The notes beneath the pieces are model-generated. The model was not told the DNA's origin and made no database searches. It saw only the letters and a program-made list of their open reading frames with translations. This document shows positions 52,554 to 60,875 of a DNA stretch of 64,000 nucleotides, one piece after another (the stretch's first letter is position 1; every line of letters begins with the position of its first letter). The translations under genes were made by a program, and so were the position numbers. The DNA comes from Acidimicrobiia bacterium (GTDB lineage Bacteria > Actinomycetota > Acidimicrobiia > Acidimicrobiales > Poriferisodalaceae), in assembly GCA_022820925.1 (NCBI GenBank), contig JAJEEO010000009.1:43532-107531 (forward strand). Reading direction: 5' to 3'.

Positions 52554-52678
52554 CTGACTGCTGGCGTGCGGCCGTCTTCGATTCGCCGCCTAACCATGTG
52601 CAGCATTGGTGCTCCGACGATCTGGAGGGTTCAACGGTGAGAGTTCGTGGCCCGGCGAGATGGCAGAGAGTCTGACCC

Positions 52679-53062
52679 ATGGCGCGCCGGCCCGGCACGA
52701 CGATGCGGCCGCTTCCGGACTTGGCGCCTCGACCGCCAACCAAGCCGCTCGACGAGCGCGCCTTCGCCGTCATGGACCTGTTGGCCTGGTTGTTTGGATC
52801 GCTGGCTCTGATGTGGTTTGTTGGCGTCTGGACCTTCGGAAGTGCGTTCTGCGGCTTCGATTGGGACGCTCCGTGCGAACAGCGCTACGTGGCGGGCTGG
52901 AGCGTGATCGCACTGACGATTGCTGCAATTCTCGGGCTGGCGCTGCTGACTCGACGCCGATTCGTCGTCGTGATCGCCGTGGCCTCAGCACCGGCTCTGG
53001 TCTGGTACTACGTCGCGTGGGCGATCCCAGCGGCGGCGTCGATACCCAACCTCCCCGCCTGA
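52679..53062 (+). CDS. Small integral membrane protein
   Basis: The 127-residue product has a Pro/Arg-rich cytosolic N-terminus and three predicted helices: VMDLLAWLFGSLALMWFVG, VIALTIAAILGLALLT, and FVVVIAVASAPALVWYYVAW. Two Cys in the first loop (FCGFDWDAPCEQ) may form a disulfide outside. Function is unknown. A small basic ORF follows 80 bases downstream. Confidence 0.62.
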   Translation: MARRPGTTMRPLPDLAPRPPTKPLDERAFAVMDLLAWLFGSLALMWFVGVWTFGSAFCGFDWDAPCEQRYVAGWSVIALTIAAILGLALLTRRRFVVVIAVASAPALVWYYVAWAIPAAASIPNLPA

Positions 53063-53142
53063 GGCCGGCACCGGGATCTTGGTTGAATGGCCAAACTTGG
53101 CCTGCTTGGGATTCGGATTAGGAACCTTGGAGAACGGCAACC

Positions 53143-53298
53143 ATGTCGAAGCGAGCAAATCGGCGGTCGAGGCCAACGGTCAAGCGACACGGTTACATTC
53201 CGAAGAACAGCACCGGCCCGAAGGATTTCCCGAAAGGCACGCTGCCACCGCCGCCGAAGAGCGGCGACAGGTCAGGCAGTTCTTCCAAGAACGACTGA
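53143..53298 (+). CDS. Small basic protein (51 aa), unknown
   Basis: ATG at 53143 with GGAGA nine bases upstream opens 51 codons. The product is Lys/Arg/Pro-rich (MSKRANRRSRPTVKRHGYIP, then PKGTLPPPPKSGDRSGSS) and reads as a plausible disordered nucleic-acid-binding peptide. It is followed by a strong terminator at 53.43 kb. Other frames across the same bases are longer but of shadow-like composition. Confidence 0.45.
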   Translation: MSKRANRRSRPTVKRHGYIPKNSTGPKDFPKGTLPPPPKSGDRSGSSSKND

Positions 53299-53427
53299 GG
53301 ACCACGCCCGTCAGGCCGACCGTACGCAGCCGGGTGGCCCGCACACCCCGGCCGAGACACCGCATTGTGCGGTGGCCAACCGGGCTTAGTCTTTGATCAA
53401 TCTGCTGACTCCTCCTCTGAGGAGATG

Positions 53428-53456
53428 ACGAGGGCCCGAATGGGCCCTCGTTCTGT
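53428..53456 (+). terminator. Strong hairpin terminator
   Basis: ACGAGGGCCC (53428-53437), loop GAAT, GGGCCCTCGT (53442-53451): a perfect ten-base-pair stem followed by TCTGT. It ends the short-gene unit at 52.7-53.3 kb. Confidence 0.72.
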
Positions 53457-53580
53457 GTTGGAAGGTCTGTCAGCTGGACCGATGCGCTGCATTCGTGGAT
53501 GCTGGCGATCTCTACGCGGAAGGCGGCAAGGAGCCCGGCTAGCGCAGGCGGTTACCGGCGGCGCAGTGACCGGGTCGGCG

Positions 53581-53925
53581 TCAGCCGGCGGGCGTCGCTT
53601 GCGGGGTCGGGATCTCGACTTCGACCGTTTCGCTCCGGGCCGACAGCGGCGCCATAACGTCGCCACCCGCAGCCAGCCATTCCGCGTCCACGTCGGCGAG
53701 GGACTGGCTGTGGAAGGCGATGGCGTCCTCGATGGACATCGCAGGCGCCGGCACCGGGTCGCCGCCGCGGACCAGGCCGTCGATGCGGAACGCGAGCGCC
53801 TCGCGGATGTTCGCGAGCATCTCGTCGGGGGTGGCGGCGGTGCTGATGCATCCCGGAACGTCTGGCGCGTAGGCGTCGTAGTTGTTCGGGGTCTGCTCGA
53901 TGACGACTGCGTAGGTCAGCTTCAT
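53581..53925 (-). CDS. HicB-like antitoxin family protein, copy 1
   Basis: The 114-residue product has MKLTYAVVIEQTPNNYDAYA, PDVPGCISTAATPDEM and LANIREALAFRIDGLVRGG, a HicB-type RNase-H-like fold with the typical VPGC-x-T motif. CAGGAG lies seven bases before the ATG at 53925. A second copy about 90% identical by eye is at 60399-60731, with conserved upstream DNA. No HicA-type gene is adjacent, so it is solitary. Confidence 0.8.
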   Translation of the reverse strand: MKLTYAVVIEQTPNNYDAYAPDVPGCISTAATPDEMLANIREALAFRIDGLVRGGDPVPAPAMSIEDAIAFHSQSLADVDAEWLAAGGDVMAPLSARSETVEVEIPTPQATPAG

Positions 53926-54186
53926 CGCGAACTCCTGCTGTGGCCTGCCTGTCTCAAGACGTTGAGCCGCGTGCCCCTCGGCACCTCGGCCGAAGCTAGC
54001 CGTACTGGTGGCGGTGCCCGGCTCGTCTGGACGGCAAACCGGCGTGGCTGTTGTCCAGCGGCTGTCCACGGTGCTTGTCACACCCCTTCGCGAGGATGTC
54101 GCCCTATCCGCAGTCGAGTACGAGGAGCAGGGGTTGTGATGGTGCTGAGCAAGCCGGGTTGTCGAGGCCAGTCCTCGGGAGGTGGA

Positions 54187-54192
54187 TACGCT
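54187..54192 (+). promoter_or_regulatory. -10 box (TACGCT) of leaderless Panacea gene
   Basis: TACGCT ends six bases before the GTG at 54199, fixing that start within a much longer open frame. Confidence 0.55.
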
Positions 54193-54198
54193 GGACGT

Positions 54199-54843
54199 GT
54201 GACCCGTCTGCGTACCGATGTGTCTCGTACATCGGAGGCGATGAAGGCGCTGTTGGGGCTTGCAGCGGCTCGGAACTTGTGGATAACACGCACCAAGTAC
54301 GCCAAGCTGCTGTATCTGGCCGATCTGCGTTCAGTCGAATATGACGGCGTCACGGGCTCCGGTGTGGTGTGGCAGTGGCACCACTACGGGCCGTTCTCGG
54401 ACGACCTATACAGCGTCGAGAAGCAACTGGCCGCGAACGGCGACATCGTCATCGACGAGACCAGCAACTTCTTCGGCAACCCTGAGTACCGCTTGCGGGC
54501 CGCGTCCGAGACGACGAGCCTGGACGAGGCAGATCGTTTTCTGGTGCACCTCGACGCCGTGCTCTCCGAGCACGGTGACCTCAGCCCGACCGAGCTTAAG
54601 GACCTCACCTATGAGACCGAGCCGATGCGCGAAGCCCAGGCGGACGGCGAACGCAACGTGATCCTCGACATGGGGGACTCGCCTTACATCCCCGATGCGT
54701 CTGCGACACTGCGCCGTTTCCAGCGCATGCTCGACAATCACGTCGATGACGAAGAGCCGGCACCACCCGGCTGCAGCCCGGAAATCTTGAACCCGCTACG
54801 AGCAAGCCGAGCGCGAGCGAACCGGATCCTGCTCGACGACTAG
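54199..54843 (+). CDS. Panacea-domain (SocA/DUF4065-like) antitoxin
   Basis: The 214-residue product has KYAKLLYLADLRSVEYDGV, WQWHHYGPFSDDLYSVEKQL, and a final region around LSPTELKDLTYETEPMREA. This matches the Panacea/DUF4065 domain, which neutralises many unrelated toxins in panAT modules. Start GTG 54199 is set by the -10 box six bases upstream. A MazF/PemK-like gene follows after two bases, forming a clear toxin-antitoxin operon. Confidence 0.82.
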   Translation: MTRLRTDVSRTSEAMKALLGLAAARNLWITRTKYAKLLYLADLRSVEYDGVTGSGVVWQWHHYGPFSDDLYSVEKQLAANGDIVIDETSNFFGNPEYRLRAASETTSLDEADRFLVHLDAVLSEHGDLSPTELKDLTYETEPMREAQADGERNVILDMGDSPYIPDASATLRRFQRMLDNHVDDEEPAPPGCSPEILNPLRASRARANRILLDD

Positions 54844-54845
54844 CT

Positions 54846-55232
54846 GTGGCCCGGCCTGTCACCGGCGGCATCTATCTGGTCGCGGACGAACTGATCTCGC
54901 TGGATGACGGCAAGCACCGGAATGTGCACGACGCCCGCCGTCCGTTTCTCGTTCTCAGCGCTGCCGATTACAACGATCAGGACGACTGGCGTGTCGTGCT
55001 CGGCTGCCCGATTTCGAAGTCCACCAGATTCCGCACCGAGCTCTGCGTGAAGCTGGCAGCCGGCGAAGGCAACGTGCCCGAGAAATGCTGGATACGGGTG
55101 CCTGCGCTGCAAGCCATTCCCAAGTCGGATCTCCAAGACCTCACCGGCAGCGTCCCGCGGCCCAAGCTGAACGAGGTGCAGATGCGGGTGCTGCAGTACT
55201 TGGGGCTCATCGACGAGGAAGTGCCCTTCTAG
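54846..55232 (+). CDS. PemK/MazF-like toxin
   Basis: The 128-residue product has ARPVTGGIYLVADELISLDD, RRPFLVLSAADYN, WRVVLGCPISKSTRF and WIRVPALQAIPKSDL, following the MazF/PemK SH3-like barrel order (substrate-binding R-P-x-x-V-L strand, then P-x-S and a final helix). MazF toxins cleave RNA. The GTG start lies two bases after the Panacea stop, which makes the pair an operon. Confidence 0.75.
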   Translation: MARPVTGGIYLVADELISLDDGKHRNVHDARRPFLVLSAADYNDQDDWRVVLGCPISKSTRFRTELCVKLAAGEGNVPEKCWIRVPALQAIPKSDLQDLTGSVPRPKLNEVQMRVLQYLGLIDEEVPF

Positions 55233-55428
55233 CGCACCTGGCGCGCAGAACGGGAGGCCTGTCCGCAGGACTTCGACGCGATGTCCCATGGAGAAGCTGA
55301 GCGTGCGCTGTCGGACGGAAAGCACCTGCTGGTCCAACATGCGCATTTGGCAGTCGAGCCACATCAACACCGGCCAAAATGTGTCGCCGAGACCATGGCT
55401 CGGGACACGCAGCCAGCCACCGGAACTC

Positions 55429-55468
55429 AATTTCCATTGAACGGTATATAATTTCCAATGAATGGAAA
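55429..55468 (+). promoter_or_regulatory. Promoter/operator of MNT gene
   Basis: TATAAT (55447-55452) lies nine bases before the ATG at 55462. AATTTCCATTGA (55429-55440) and AATTTCCAATGA (55450-55461) are direct repeats, and TTTCCA (55452-55457) with TGGAAA (55463-55468) is an inverted repeat overlapping the start codon. The AT-rich block in GC-rich DNA suits autorepression by the HTH domain of the encoded protein. Confidence 0.6.
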
Positions 55469-56082
55469 CTAAGTCGGCTCCGAGTCTGCTTCCCATCTTG
55501 CGATCGCGTCAGCAAGGCGAAGTGCTGACCTATCTGATGTGCGACCCGGATCGGGAAACCAGCATGAGCGAACTGGCCCACCGTGTCGGGGTGCCGCTCA
55601 GCTCCGTGCACCGAGAGGTCGAGCGCGCAGAGGCGGCCGGCATCGTCACCAGCCGCCGATTGGGCAACACCAGGTTCGTACGGGCAGACACCGACAGCCC
55701 CTACTACGACAGCCTGTCTGACCTGTTGGTCAAAGCGTTCGGGCCGCCGCACGTGCTCGCCGAGGCGCTCGACGGCGTCGCCGGGATCGAGGCCGCGTAC
55801 GTGTTCGGCTCGTGGGCGGCGCGCTTGCACGGCGTCTCGGGCAGGCGGCCTGTCAATGACATCGACGTGCTGGTGCTGGGCGAACCCGACCGGGGAGAGC
55901 TCTACCGAGCACTCAGCGGCGTCGAGGAGCGTCTGGGGCGCCCTGTCAACGTCGTCATCCGAGACTCCGAATGGCTGCAAGACGGGTCAGGCGGCTTCCA
56001 CGCGACCGTCACTGAACGCCCAGTCGTCGCAATCGAGATCAAGAAGTCGCGCGGTACGGACCGAGTTCGACAGCGCTCGTGA
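55462..56082 (+). CDS. HTH-nucleotidyltransferase (MNT) antitoxin-like protein
   Basis: The 206-residue product has residues 15-75 as a winged HTH (TSMSELAHRVGVPLSSVHRE) and residues 100-200 as a minimal nucleotidyltransferase: AAYVFGSWAARLHG, the G-S motif, then NDIDVLVLG with the metal-binding D-x-D. Such proteins pair with HEPN toxins, which they can modify and silence. A HEPN gene converges from the other side and the 3' ends overlap by 44 bases, an unusual arrangement for a pair usually in tandem. Confidence 0.82.
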   Translation: METKSAPSLLPILRSRQQGEVLTYLMCDPDRETSMSELAHRVGVPLSSVHREVERAEAAGIVTSRRLGNTRFVRADTDSPYYDSLSDLLVKAFGPPHVLAEALDGVAGIEAAYVFGSWAARLHGVSGRRPVNDIDVLVLGEPDRGELYRALSGVEERLGRPVNVVIRDSEWLQDGSGGFHATVTERPVVAIEIKKSRGTDRVRQRS

Positions 56083-56554
56083 GATCTTGTGCGCCCGACA
56101 GCGCATCATCGGCAAGGCTGACCGCCCACTGAGCATCGCTGTGGGTCAGCTCCGGAGATTCGAAGTCCGGGTATTGCGAGGCGTTCCTCATCTGGCGGAA
56201 CTGCTCGAACTCCGGCTTGGAGAACGCTGGTATCACATCGCCGAATTGACTCGAGACCGCTTCCTCGACCGTCCGATGCGAGCCTTCGCCGCCTGTAGCC
56301 CGTAGACACTGCCGAGCCAAGAGCGAGTCCGCGGCCATTCGATACGCGTCGTACGCCAACGAGAATGCCGACCCGCTGTCCGAACCGAGCAGGCTGCGCG
56401 CCGAACGAAGCCTCTTCGACGCGTCGTGAATCAACCGATCAGCGGCTCTGTCTCGTCCTTCCTCCGATACCGATTCCAGTCGCTCTTTTTCGATCAGGAA
56501 ATCGATTGCAGAGCTCCCCTTCCGCACGTGCTGCTCGCGGCGGTGCTCAGACAT
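56039..56554 (-). CDS. HEPN-domain protein (putative toxin partner of MNT)
   Basis: The 171-residue helical protein has SARSLLGSDSGSAFSLAYDA, YRMAADSLLARQCLR, and a final QMRNASQYPDFES. The R-N-x-x-x-Y signature is typical of HEPN proteins from HEPN-MNT modules, in which Arg and Tyr/His form the RNase site or modification target. The ATG at 56554 is preferred over an upstream in-frame ATG with no family similarity. The convergent MNT gene is the presumed partner. Confidence 0.75.
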   Translation of the reverse strand: MSEHRREQHVRKGSSAIDFLIEKERLESVSEEGRDRAADRLIHDASKRLRSARSLLGSDSGSAFSLAYDAYRMAADSLLARQCLRATGGEGSHRTVEEAVSSQFGDVIPAFSKPEFEQFRQMRNASQYPDFESPELTHSDAQWAVSLADDALSGAQDLTSAVELGPYRATS

Positions 56555-56658
56555 GCCCCAGAGAATGCCAAGTGATCGCTCGCGGTTGCTACGGAGCGGG
56601 CCTTCGCCGCCTCGCGTGCGGCTCCGGGGGCGCGACTGTGACACCCTGCTGAGGCGGG

Positions 56659-57879
56659 GTGGTGTGGCCGTTGCTTCTGAACTACTACTGCGTTGCGGCG
56701 GCTGTGCTGGTGGGGGCTGTTGCGGGCGGCTTGGCGGTGCGCTGGCTGCGTGCTGCGGGCGGCGGCGTGGGCGGCTGGCGGGTGGTGGGGCGTGCTGCGG
56801 GCGTGGGACTCGTGGGCACGGCGGTGCTGGCTGCCGGGGGGCTGCTCATCACCGGGGTGGACGGGTTCACGCTGATCCATGTGGCCTATGTGGTCGGGAC
56901 CGTGGGGGTGCCGCTGGCCGGCGGGATCGTGCTGGTGGGAGCCCGGGGCCGGGCTCGGCCGCGGGTGGTCACTGCGGTGTGTGTGCTGGCGCTGGCGGCC
57001 GTTCCGGTCGGCGTCTATGCGACCTATGTGGAGCCGTTCTGGCTGAGGGTGGACCGGGTGGAGCTGGCGGTGCCGGCGATGCTGGCGGTGGAGGGTGTGG
57101 GCGGTGTCGATGGGGTCGGCGGTGTGGACGGGGTGGACGGCGTCGATGGGCGGATCCGGATCGGCGTGCTGGCCGACCTGCAGACCACGGGCGTCGGCGA
57201 CTACGAGCGGGATGCGGTGGAGCGTCTGCTGGGGTTCGGGCCCGATGTGGTGGTGCTGCCCGGCGATCTGTACCAGTTCGACGCTGCTGTGTTTGCCGAG
57301 CGGGCGCCGGGGTTTGCTTGGCTGATCGAGCGGATTGTCGGGGAGGTGCCGCACGTGTACCTGGTGAGCGGCAACACCGACACCGTGGCGGGGCTGCGGC
57401 GGATCGTCGGGGGGTCGGGCGCACGGGTGCTCGACAACGAGATCGACACGTTCGAGGTGCGGGGCGTGCCGGTGAGGGTGGGCGGCACGACGCTGTTCGG
57501 CGACGAGGCGGCTGCTCGGCGGATGGCGGCGCGGCTGGTGGGGCCGGACGGGGATGATCGGGGCAGGGTGCGGATCCTGATCGGGCACAAGCCCGACGCC
57601 ATCGAGCTGGTGCGAGCGACGCCCGTCGATCTCGTGATTGCCGGCCACACCCACGGCGGGCAGGTGTCGCTGCCGTTGTTGGGGCCGCCGCTGACGCTGA
57701 CGGGCGTTCCCCGGCACGTTGCGGCCGGCGGGCTGCACGAACTGCACGGCACGCCGATCTATGTGTCGACCGGCGTGGGGCGTGAGCGAGGCAACGCCCC
57801 GCAGCTGCGACTGGGCGTGCGGCCGTCGATCGGGATCATCGACCTGGTGCCCAGCGGCGGCGGCAGTGGGGCTGGGTGA
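56659..57879 (+). CDS. Membrane-bound calcineurin-like metallophosphoesterase
   Basis: In this 406-residue protein, four hydrophobic segments in residues 1-125 anchor it. A VDGV-type tandem repeat (about 148-166) links to the phosphoesterase domain. Metal-site motifs are IGVLADLQTT (usual D-x-H now D-x-Q), LPGDLYQ, SGNTDT (usual G-N-H-D/E) and AGHTHGGQV. Two metal-ligand or catalytic His positions are therefore altered while the last GHTH is intact. YkuE-type enzymes have partly similar variants. The first 30 codons recur as a fragment at 61.68 kb. Confidence 0.82.
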   Translation: MVWPLLLNYYCVAAAVLVGAVAGGLAVRWLRAAGGGVGGWRVVGRAAGVGLVGTAVLAAGGLLITGVDGFTLIHVAYVVGTVGVPLAGGIVLVGARGRARPRVVTAVCVLALAAVPVGVYATYVEPFWLRVDRVELAVPAMLAVEGVGGVDGVGGVDGVDGVDGRIRIGVLADLQTTGVGDYERDAVERLLGFGPDVVVLPGDLYQFDAAVFAERAPGFAWLIERIVGEVPHVYLVSGNTDTVAGLRRIVGGSGARVLDNEIDTFEVRGVPVRVGGTTLFGDEAAARRMAARLVGPDGDDRGRVRILIGHKPDAIELVRATPVDLVIAGHTHGGQVSLPLLGPPLTLTGVPRHVAAGGLHELHGTPIYVSTGVGRERGNAPQLRLGVRPSIGIIDLVPSGGGSGAG

Positions 57880-58122
57880 TGGCGGCCCCGGCCGAGCTCG
57901 GGTGAGTTCCGGCGATTGTCCATCGGCGAACGGCCGCCGGCGCTCGACTGCGGTGCCGCCTCAGCGCCGTTGGAGGCAGAGAGAGCGACGCCTCCGGCGG
58001 GATTGGCCTGCTCGCAGGGAGAGCTGGCCTTCACGACACGATGCTGGCGGCGGCGAGCGGGAGGCGTCGAACCGGCCAGCGGCTCATTCCGACTCCGCTG
58101 CGGCTGCACGCTTGCCGATGCG

Positions 58123-58250
58123 TGTCACACCCCGTTCGTACGGTTGTTCCCATGTTGAGGGATGGTTCCGAGGCGACGAGGCGCAGCGACGACGTCGGCG
58201 CTCTGCCTCTTGCTTGTCACACCCCGCTCGTACGGTTGTTCTCATGTTGA
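58123..58250 (+). repeat. Duplicated promoter-start module of DUF222/HNH gene
   Basis: TGTCACACCCCG, then CGTACGGTTGTTC and ATGTTGAG occur at 58123-58159 and again at 58214-58251. The first copy's ATG at 58152 leads into 32 codons stopping at 58250; the second copy's ATG at 58244 starts the HNH gene. A third copy stands at 63853-63888. TACGGT placed seven bases before each ATG is the -10 box. Confidence 0.7.
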
Positions 58251-60022
58251 GAAACGGTTCTGACGGGGTCAGGCGCAACGTCGACGCCGGCGCTCTCGGC
58301 GCTGACGGCGGTACTACCGCAGATGGGCCCGCCGAGCTCATCTGCGCCGATCACACCCCTTCGAACCGAGCCCGCGCCAAGCACCACCCCACAGGCCCCG
58401 CCACTCCCCACCCCAACCACGTCACCCCCGACCACAGCGCCGCCCTTGACCTGGCCACCGCCCACCCCACCTCCAGCCTCCTCCGTCCCGATGACGACGC
58501 TGCCGTCGACCACCACAACACCGAACGCAGCGCTGCGGTCACCCACGCCAGTCCCACCGGCGACCAACGAGCCAGCGGTGACCTGGCCACCCCTCACCCG
58601 TCCGGTCCGCTGTCACTGATCCGGTTGAGCGCTGCGGCGCTGGCGGGGCTCGGGCGCGGCGAGCTGTTGAGCGTGCTGAGCGACATCGAGCGGCTGACGA
58701 ACCGGCTGGACGGCTACCGAGCCGAAGTGCTGGGTGCGTTGGACGCGCTGAACCAGTCAGGTGCGGCACCCGATGCGAGCCCGCATCTGTCGCTGCGCGA
58801 CGCGGCGGGGGTGTCCGAGCGTGACGCCCGCCGGATGCTTCGTGCAGCGGAGAAGACTCGCGAGCACGAAACCGTGCTGGAGGCGCTGTCAGACGGCGAC
58901 ATCAACGCCGCACAGGCCGAGACGCTGTGCGACGCACGTGTGCCCGAACCGGTGCGGGCCAAACTGGTCGCGGCCGCCGCCGGCGAAGACACCGACGCCA
59001 CCCGCCGCCGGGTGCAGCGCGCCGAGACCGAGCATTCGGTCGAGAACTCGATGGAACGATTCGAGCGTCAGCGGGCGGCCCGTGGCGCGGGGTGGCGGCG
59101 AGATCACGAGGGGATGCTGCGGCTGTGGGCCAAGTTCGACCCCGACACCGGCGCTCAGGTCGAGGCCGCGCTCGAGGCGCTGTGCCGCGAGTACTGGAAC
59201 GACGACAAGCAAGTACGCAACGGGCGGCGCACCCCTGCCCAGCGAGACGCCGACGTGCTCGCATATGCACTCGCCGGCCTCACCTACACCGACGCCGACG
59301 CAGCAGCCGTCCGCCGGCTCCACGCCCGCGCCAGTACCCGCAGCGACAACCTGCCAGGCGACCCGCCACCATCCCGGCGCCGCAGCCGAAGCAACCTGCG
59401 GGACGATCCTCCCCCTTCCCGGCGCACCACGCCCCGCAATGGCTCGGCCGAGCGAACCACGGCCGAATGCGAGCAGCCTGACAACGACGCTCCCGAGGCC
59501 AATGCGGTCGACGACGAGGGCCTGACGTTTGGGCGGCAGCTGCCGCCGGCGCAGATCAGCGTGCTGATCGGTCTCGATGCGCTTCGAGGGCAAACCGATG
59601 AGATGGGCCTGACCGACGCCGGGGTCGGACTGCCGCCCGAGATCGTGCGACGCATGGCCTGCGACGCCGAGATCATCCCCATCATCCTGGGCAGCCCAGG
59701 CGGAGCAGCCGACGCCGGCCGCTCCCGCCGCACCGTGCCGCTGCGGCTGCGGCGATTGCTGATCGCACGCGACCGACACTGCCGCTGGCCCGGCTGTCAC
59801 GAACCGCCATCACGCTGCGACGCCCACCACATCTGGCACTGGATCGACGGCGGGCCCACCAACCTCGACAACCTCGTGCTGCTGTGCCACCGGCACCACC
59901 ACTTCCTCCACCAGCACGGCCACAAGATGGTCCCCCAGCCTGACGGCACCTGGACCACCGTCCAAGAAACAGAACCCAAGCCCACGCCACGTCGAGGCAA
60001 GCGACGAGCCCGAGCCCCCTGA
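58244..60022 (+). CDS. DUF222/HNH endonuclease (13E12 repeat family)
   Basis: The 592-residue product has an N-terminal 90 residues of low complexity (T/H/P-rich), followed by the DUF222 helical domain (LIRLSAAALAGLGRGELLSV, LSLRDAAGVSERDARRMLRA) and a C-terminal HNH nuclease: RDRHCRWPGCHEPPSRCDAH, HIWHWIDGG, NLVLLCHRHHHFLHQ. This is the actinobacterial REP13E12-type family, whose genes spread as repeats. Start ATG 58244 follows a TACGGT -10 box by seven bases. A related gene begins at the right edge of the window. Confidence 0.88.
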   Translation: MLRNGSDGVRRNVDAGALGADGGTTADGPAELICADHTPSNRARAKHHPTGPATPHPNHVTPDHSAALDLATAHPTSSLLRPDDDAAVDHHNTERSAAVTHASPTGDQRASGDLATPHPSGPLSLIRLSAAALAGLGRGELLSVLSDIERLTNRLDGYRAEVLGALDALNQSGAAPDASPHLSLRDAAGVSERDARRMLRAAEKTREHETVLEALSDGDINAAQAETLCDARVPEPVRAKLVAAAAGEDTDATRRRVQRAETEHSVENSMERFERQRAARGAGWRRDHEGMLRLWAKFDPDTGAQVEAALEALCREYWNDDKQVRNGRRTPAQRDADVLAYALAGLTYTDADAAAVRRLHARASTRSDNLPGDPPPSRRRSRSNLRDDPPPSRRTTPRNGSAERTTAECEQPDNDAPEANAVDDEGLTFGRQLPPAQISVLIGLDALRGQTDEMGLTDAGVGLPPEIVRRMACDAEIIPIILGSPGGAADAGRSRRTVPLRLRRLLIARDRHCRWPGCHEPPSRCDAHHIWHWIDGGPTNLDNLVLLCHRHHHFLHQHGHKMVPQPDGTWTTVQETEPKPTPRRGKRRARAP

Positions 60023-60398
60023 AGCCCACCGGGGCCTCGGGCCGTGAACCCGACGGGGCCGCCCAGCCCCGCTCCTCGACGCGGTGACGCCCCGAGTCCG
60101 GCGGCTCAGGGCCAGCAGTACATTTCGAGGGAGTCCCCGCCCTCGTGGGGTTGGCGCGATTGGGTAAAGGCCCAGGTCACAGCGTTGCGCTGAGAGCGCG
60201 CTGAACGCGGATGTGCCGAATCTGGAACGTGTTTAGGTTGAGTTTGGAACGCGCTCGAACCCTAACCGCTGGTCAGGTTGCAGAGGCCAGCCCAGAGGTC
60301 ACTGGATGCCGACGGCGATTTAGACGATTACCAGTGGATCATCAATAGCCCGACTGCTCCTACGGTCGCACCGAAGACGATCCATACGACGCCGGTAC
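60023..60398. other. Gene-free stretch
   Basis: About 375 bases between the HNH gene and the HicB-like copy 2. The DNA is GC-rich with no hairpin-plus-T terminator, tRNA or convincing frame. It is the left edge of the mosaic of duplicated pieces that follows. Confidence 0.4.
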
Positions 60399-60731
60399 CT
60401 AGGCGACCGTTGCCGGGATCTCGACTTCGACCGTTTCGAACCGGGCCGACAGTGGCGCCATGATGTCGCCACCCGCAGCCAGCCATTCCGCGTCCACGTC
60501 GGCGGGAGACTGGCTGTGATAGGCGATGGCGTCGTCGATGGACATCGCAGGCGCCGGCACCGGATCGCCGCCGCGGACCAGGCCGTCGATGTGGAACGCG
60601 AGCGCCTCGCGGATGTTCGCGAGCATCTCGTCGGGGGTGGCGGCGGTGCTGATGCACCCCGGAACATTCGGCGCGTAGGCGCCCGAGTTGTTCGGGGTCT
60701 GCTCGATGACGACTGCGTAGGTCAGCTTCAT
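60399..60731 (-). CDS. HicB-like antitoxin family protein, copy 2
   Basis: The 110-residue near-copy of the protein at 53581-53925 differs at scattered positions (for example NNSGAYAPN for NNYDAYAPD) and has a different C-terminal end. The upstream DNA (GCGAACTCCTGCTGTGGCC and beyond, about 80 bases) is also conserved, showing a segmental duplication rather than independent acquisition. No toxin gene is adjacent. Confidence 0.78.
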   Translation of the reverse strand: MKLTYAVVIEQTPNNSGAYAPNVPGCISTAATPDEMLANIREALAFHIDGLVRGGDPVPAPAMSIDDAIAYHSQSPADVDAEWLAAGGDIMAPLSARFETVEVEIPATVA

Positions 60732-60875
60732 CGCGAACTCCTGCTGTGGCCTGCCTGTCCCAAGACGTTGAGCCACGCATCTCTCGGCACCTCGGCCGAA
60801 GCTAACCGGGTCTCGTGGTTGCTCCCAGCTTGTGAAGACGGCGATGCGTCGTGGCCGAGTGCGGCCGTGCTGGCG

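Noticed and set aside
57880..58243. Continuous coding from 57719 into the DUF222 gene
   Set aside because: The long frame overlaps the metallophosphoesterase; the promoter module at 58214 sets the start at 58244.
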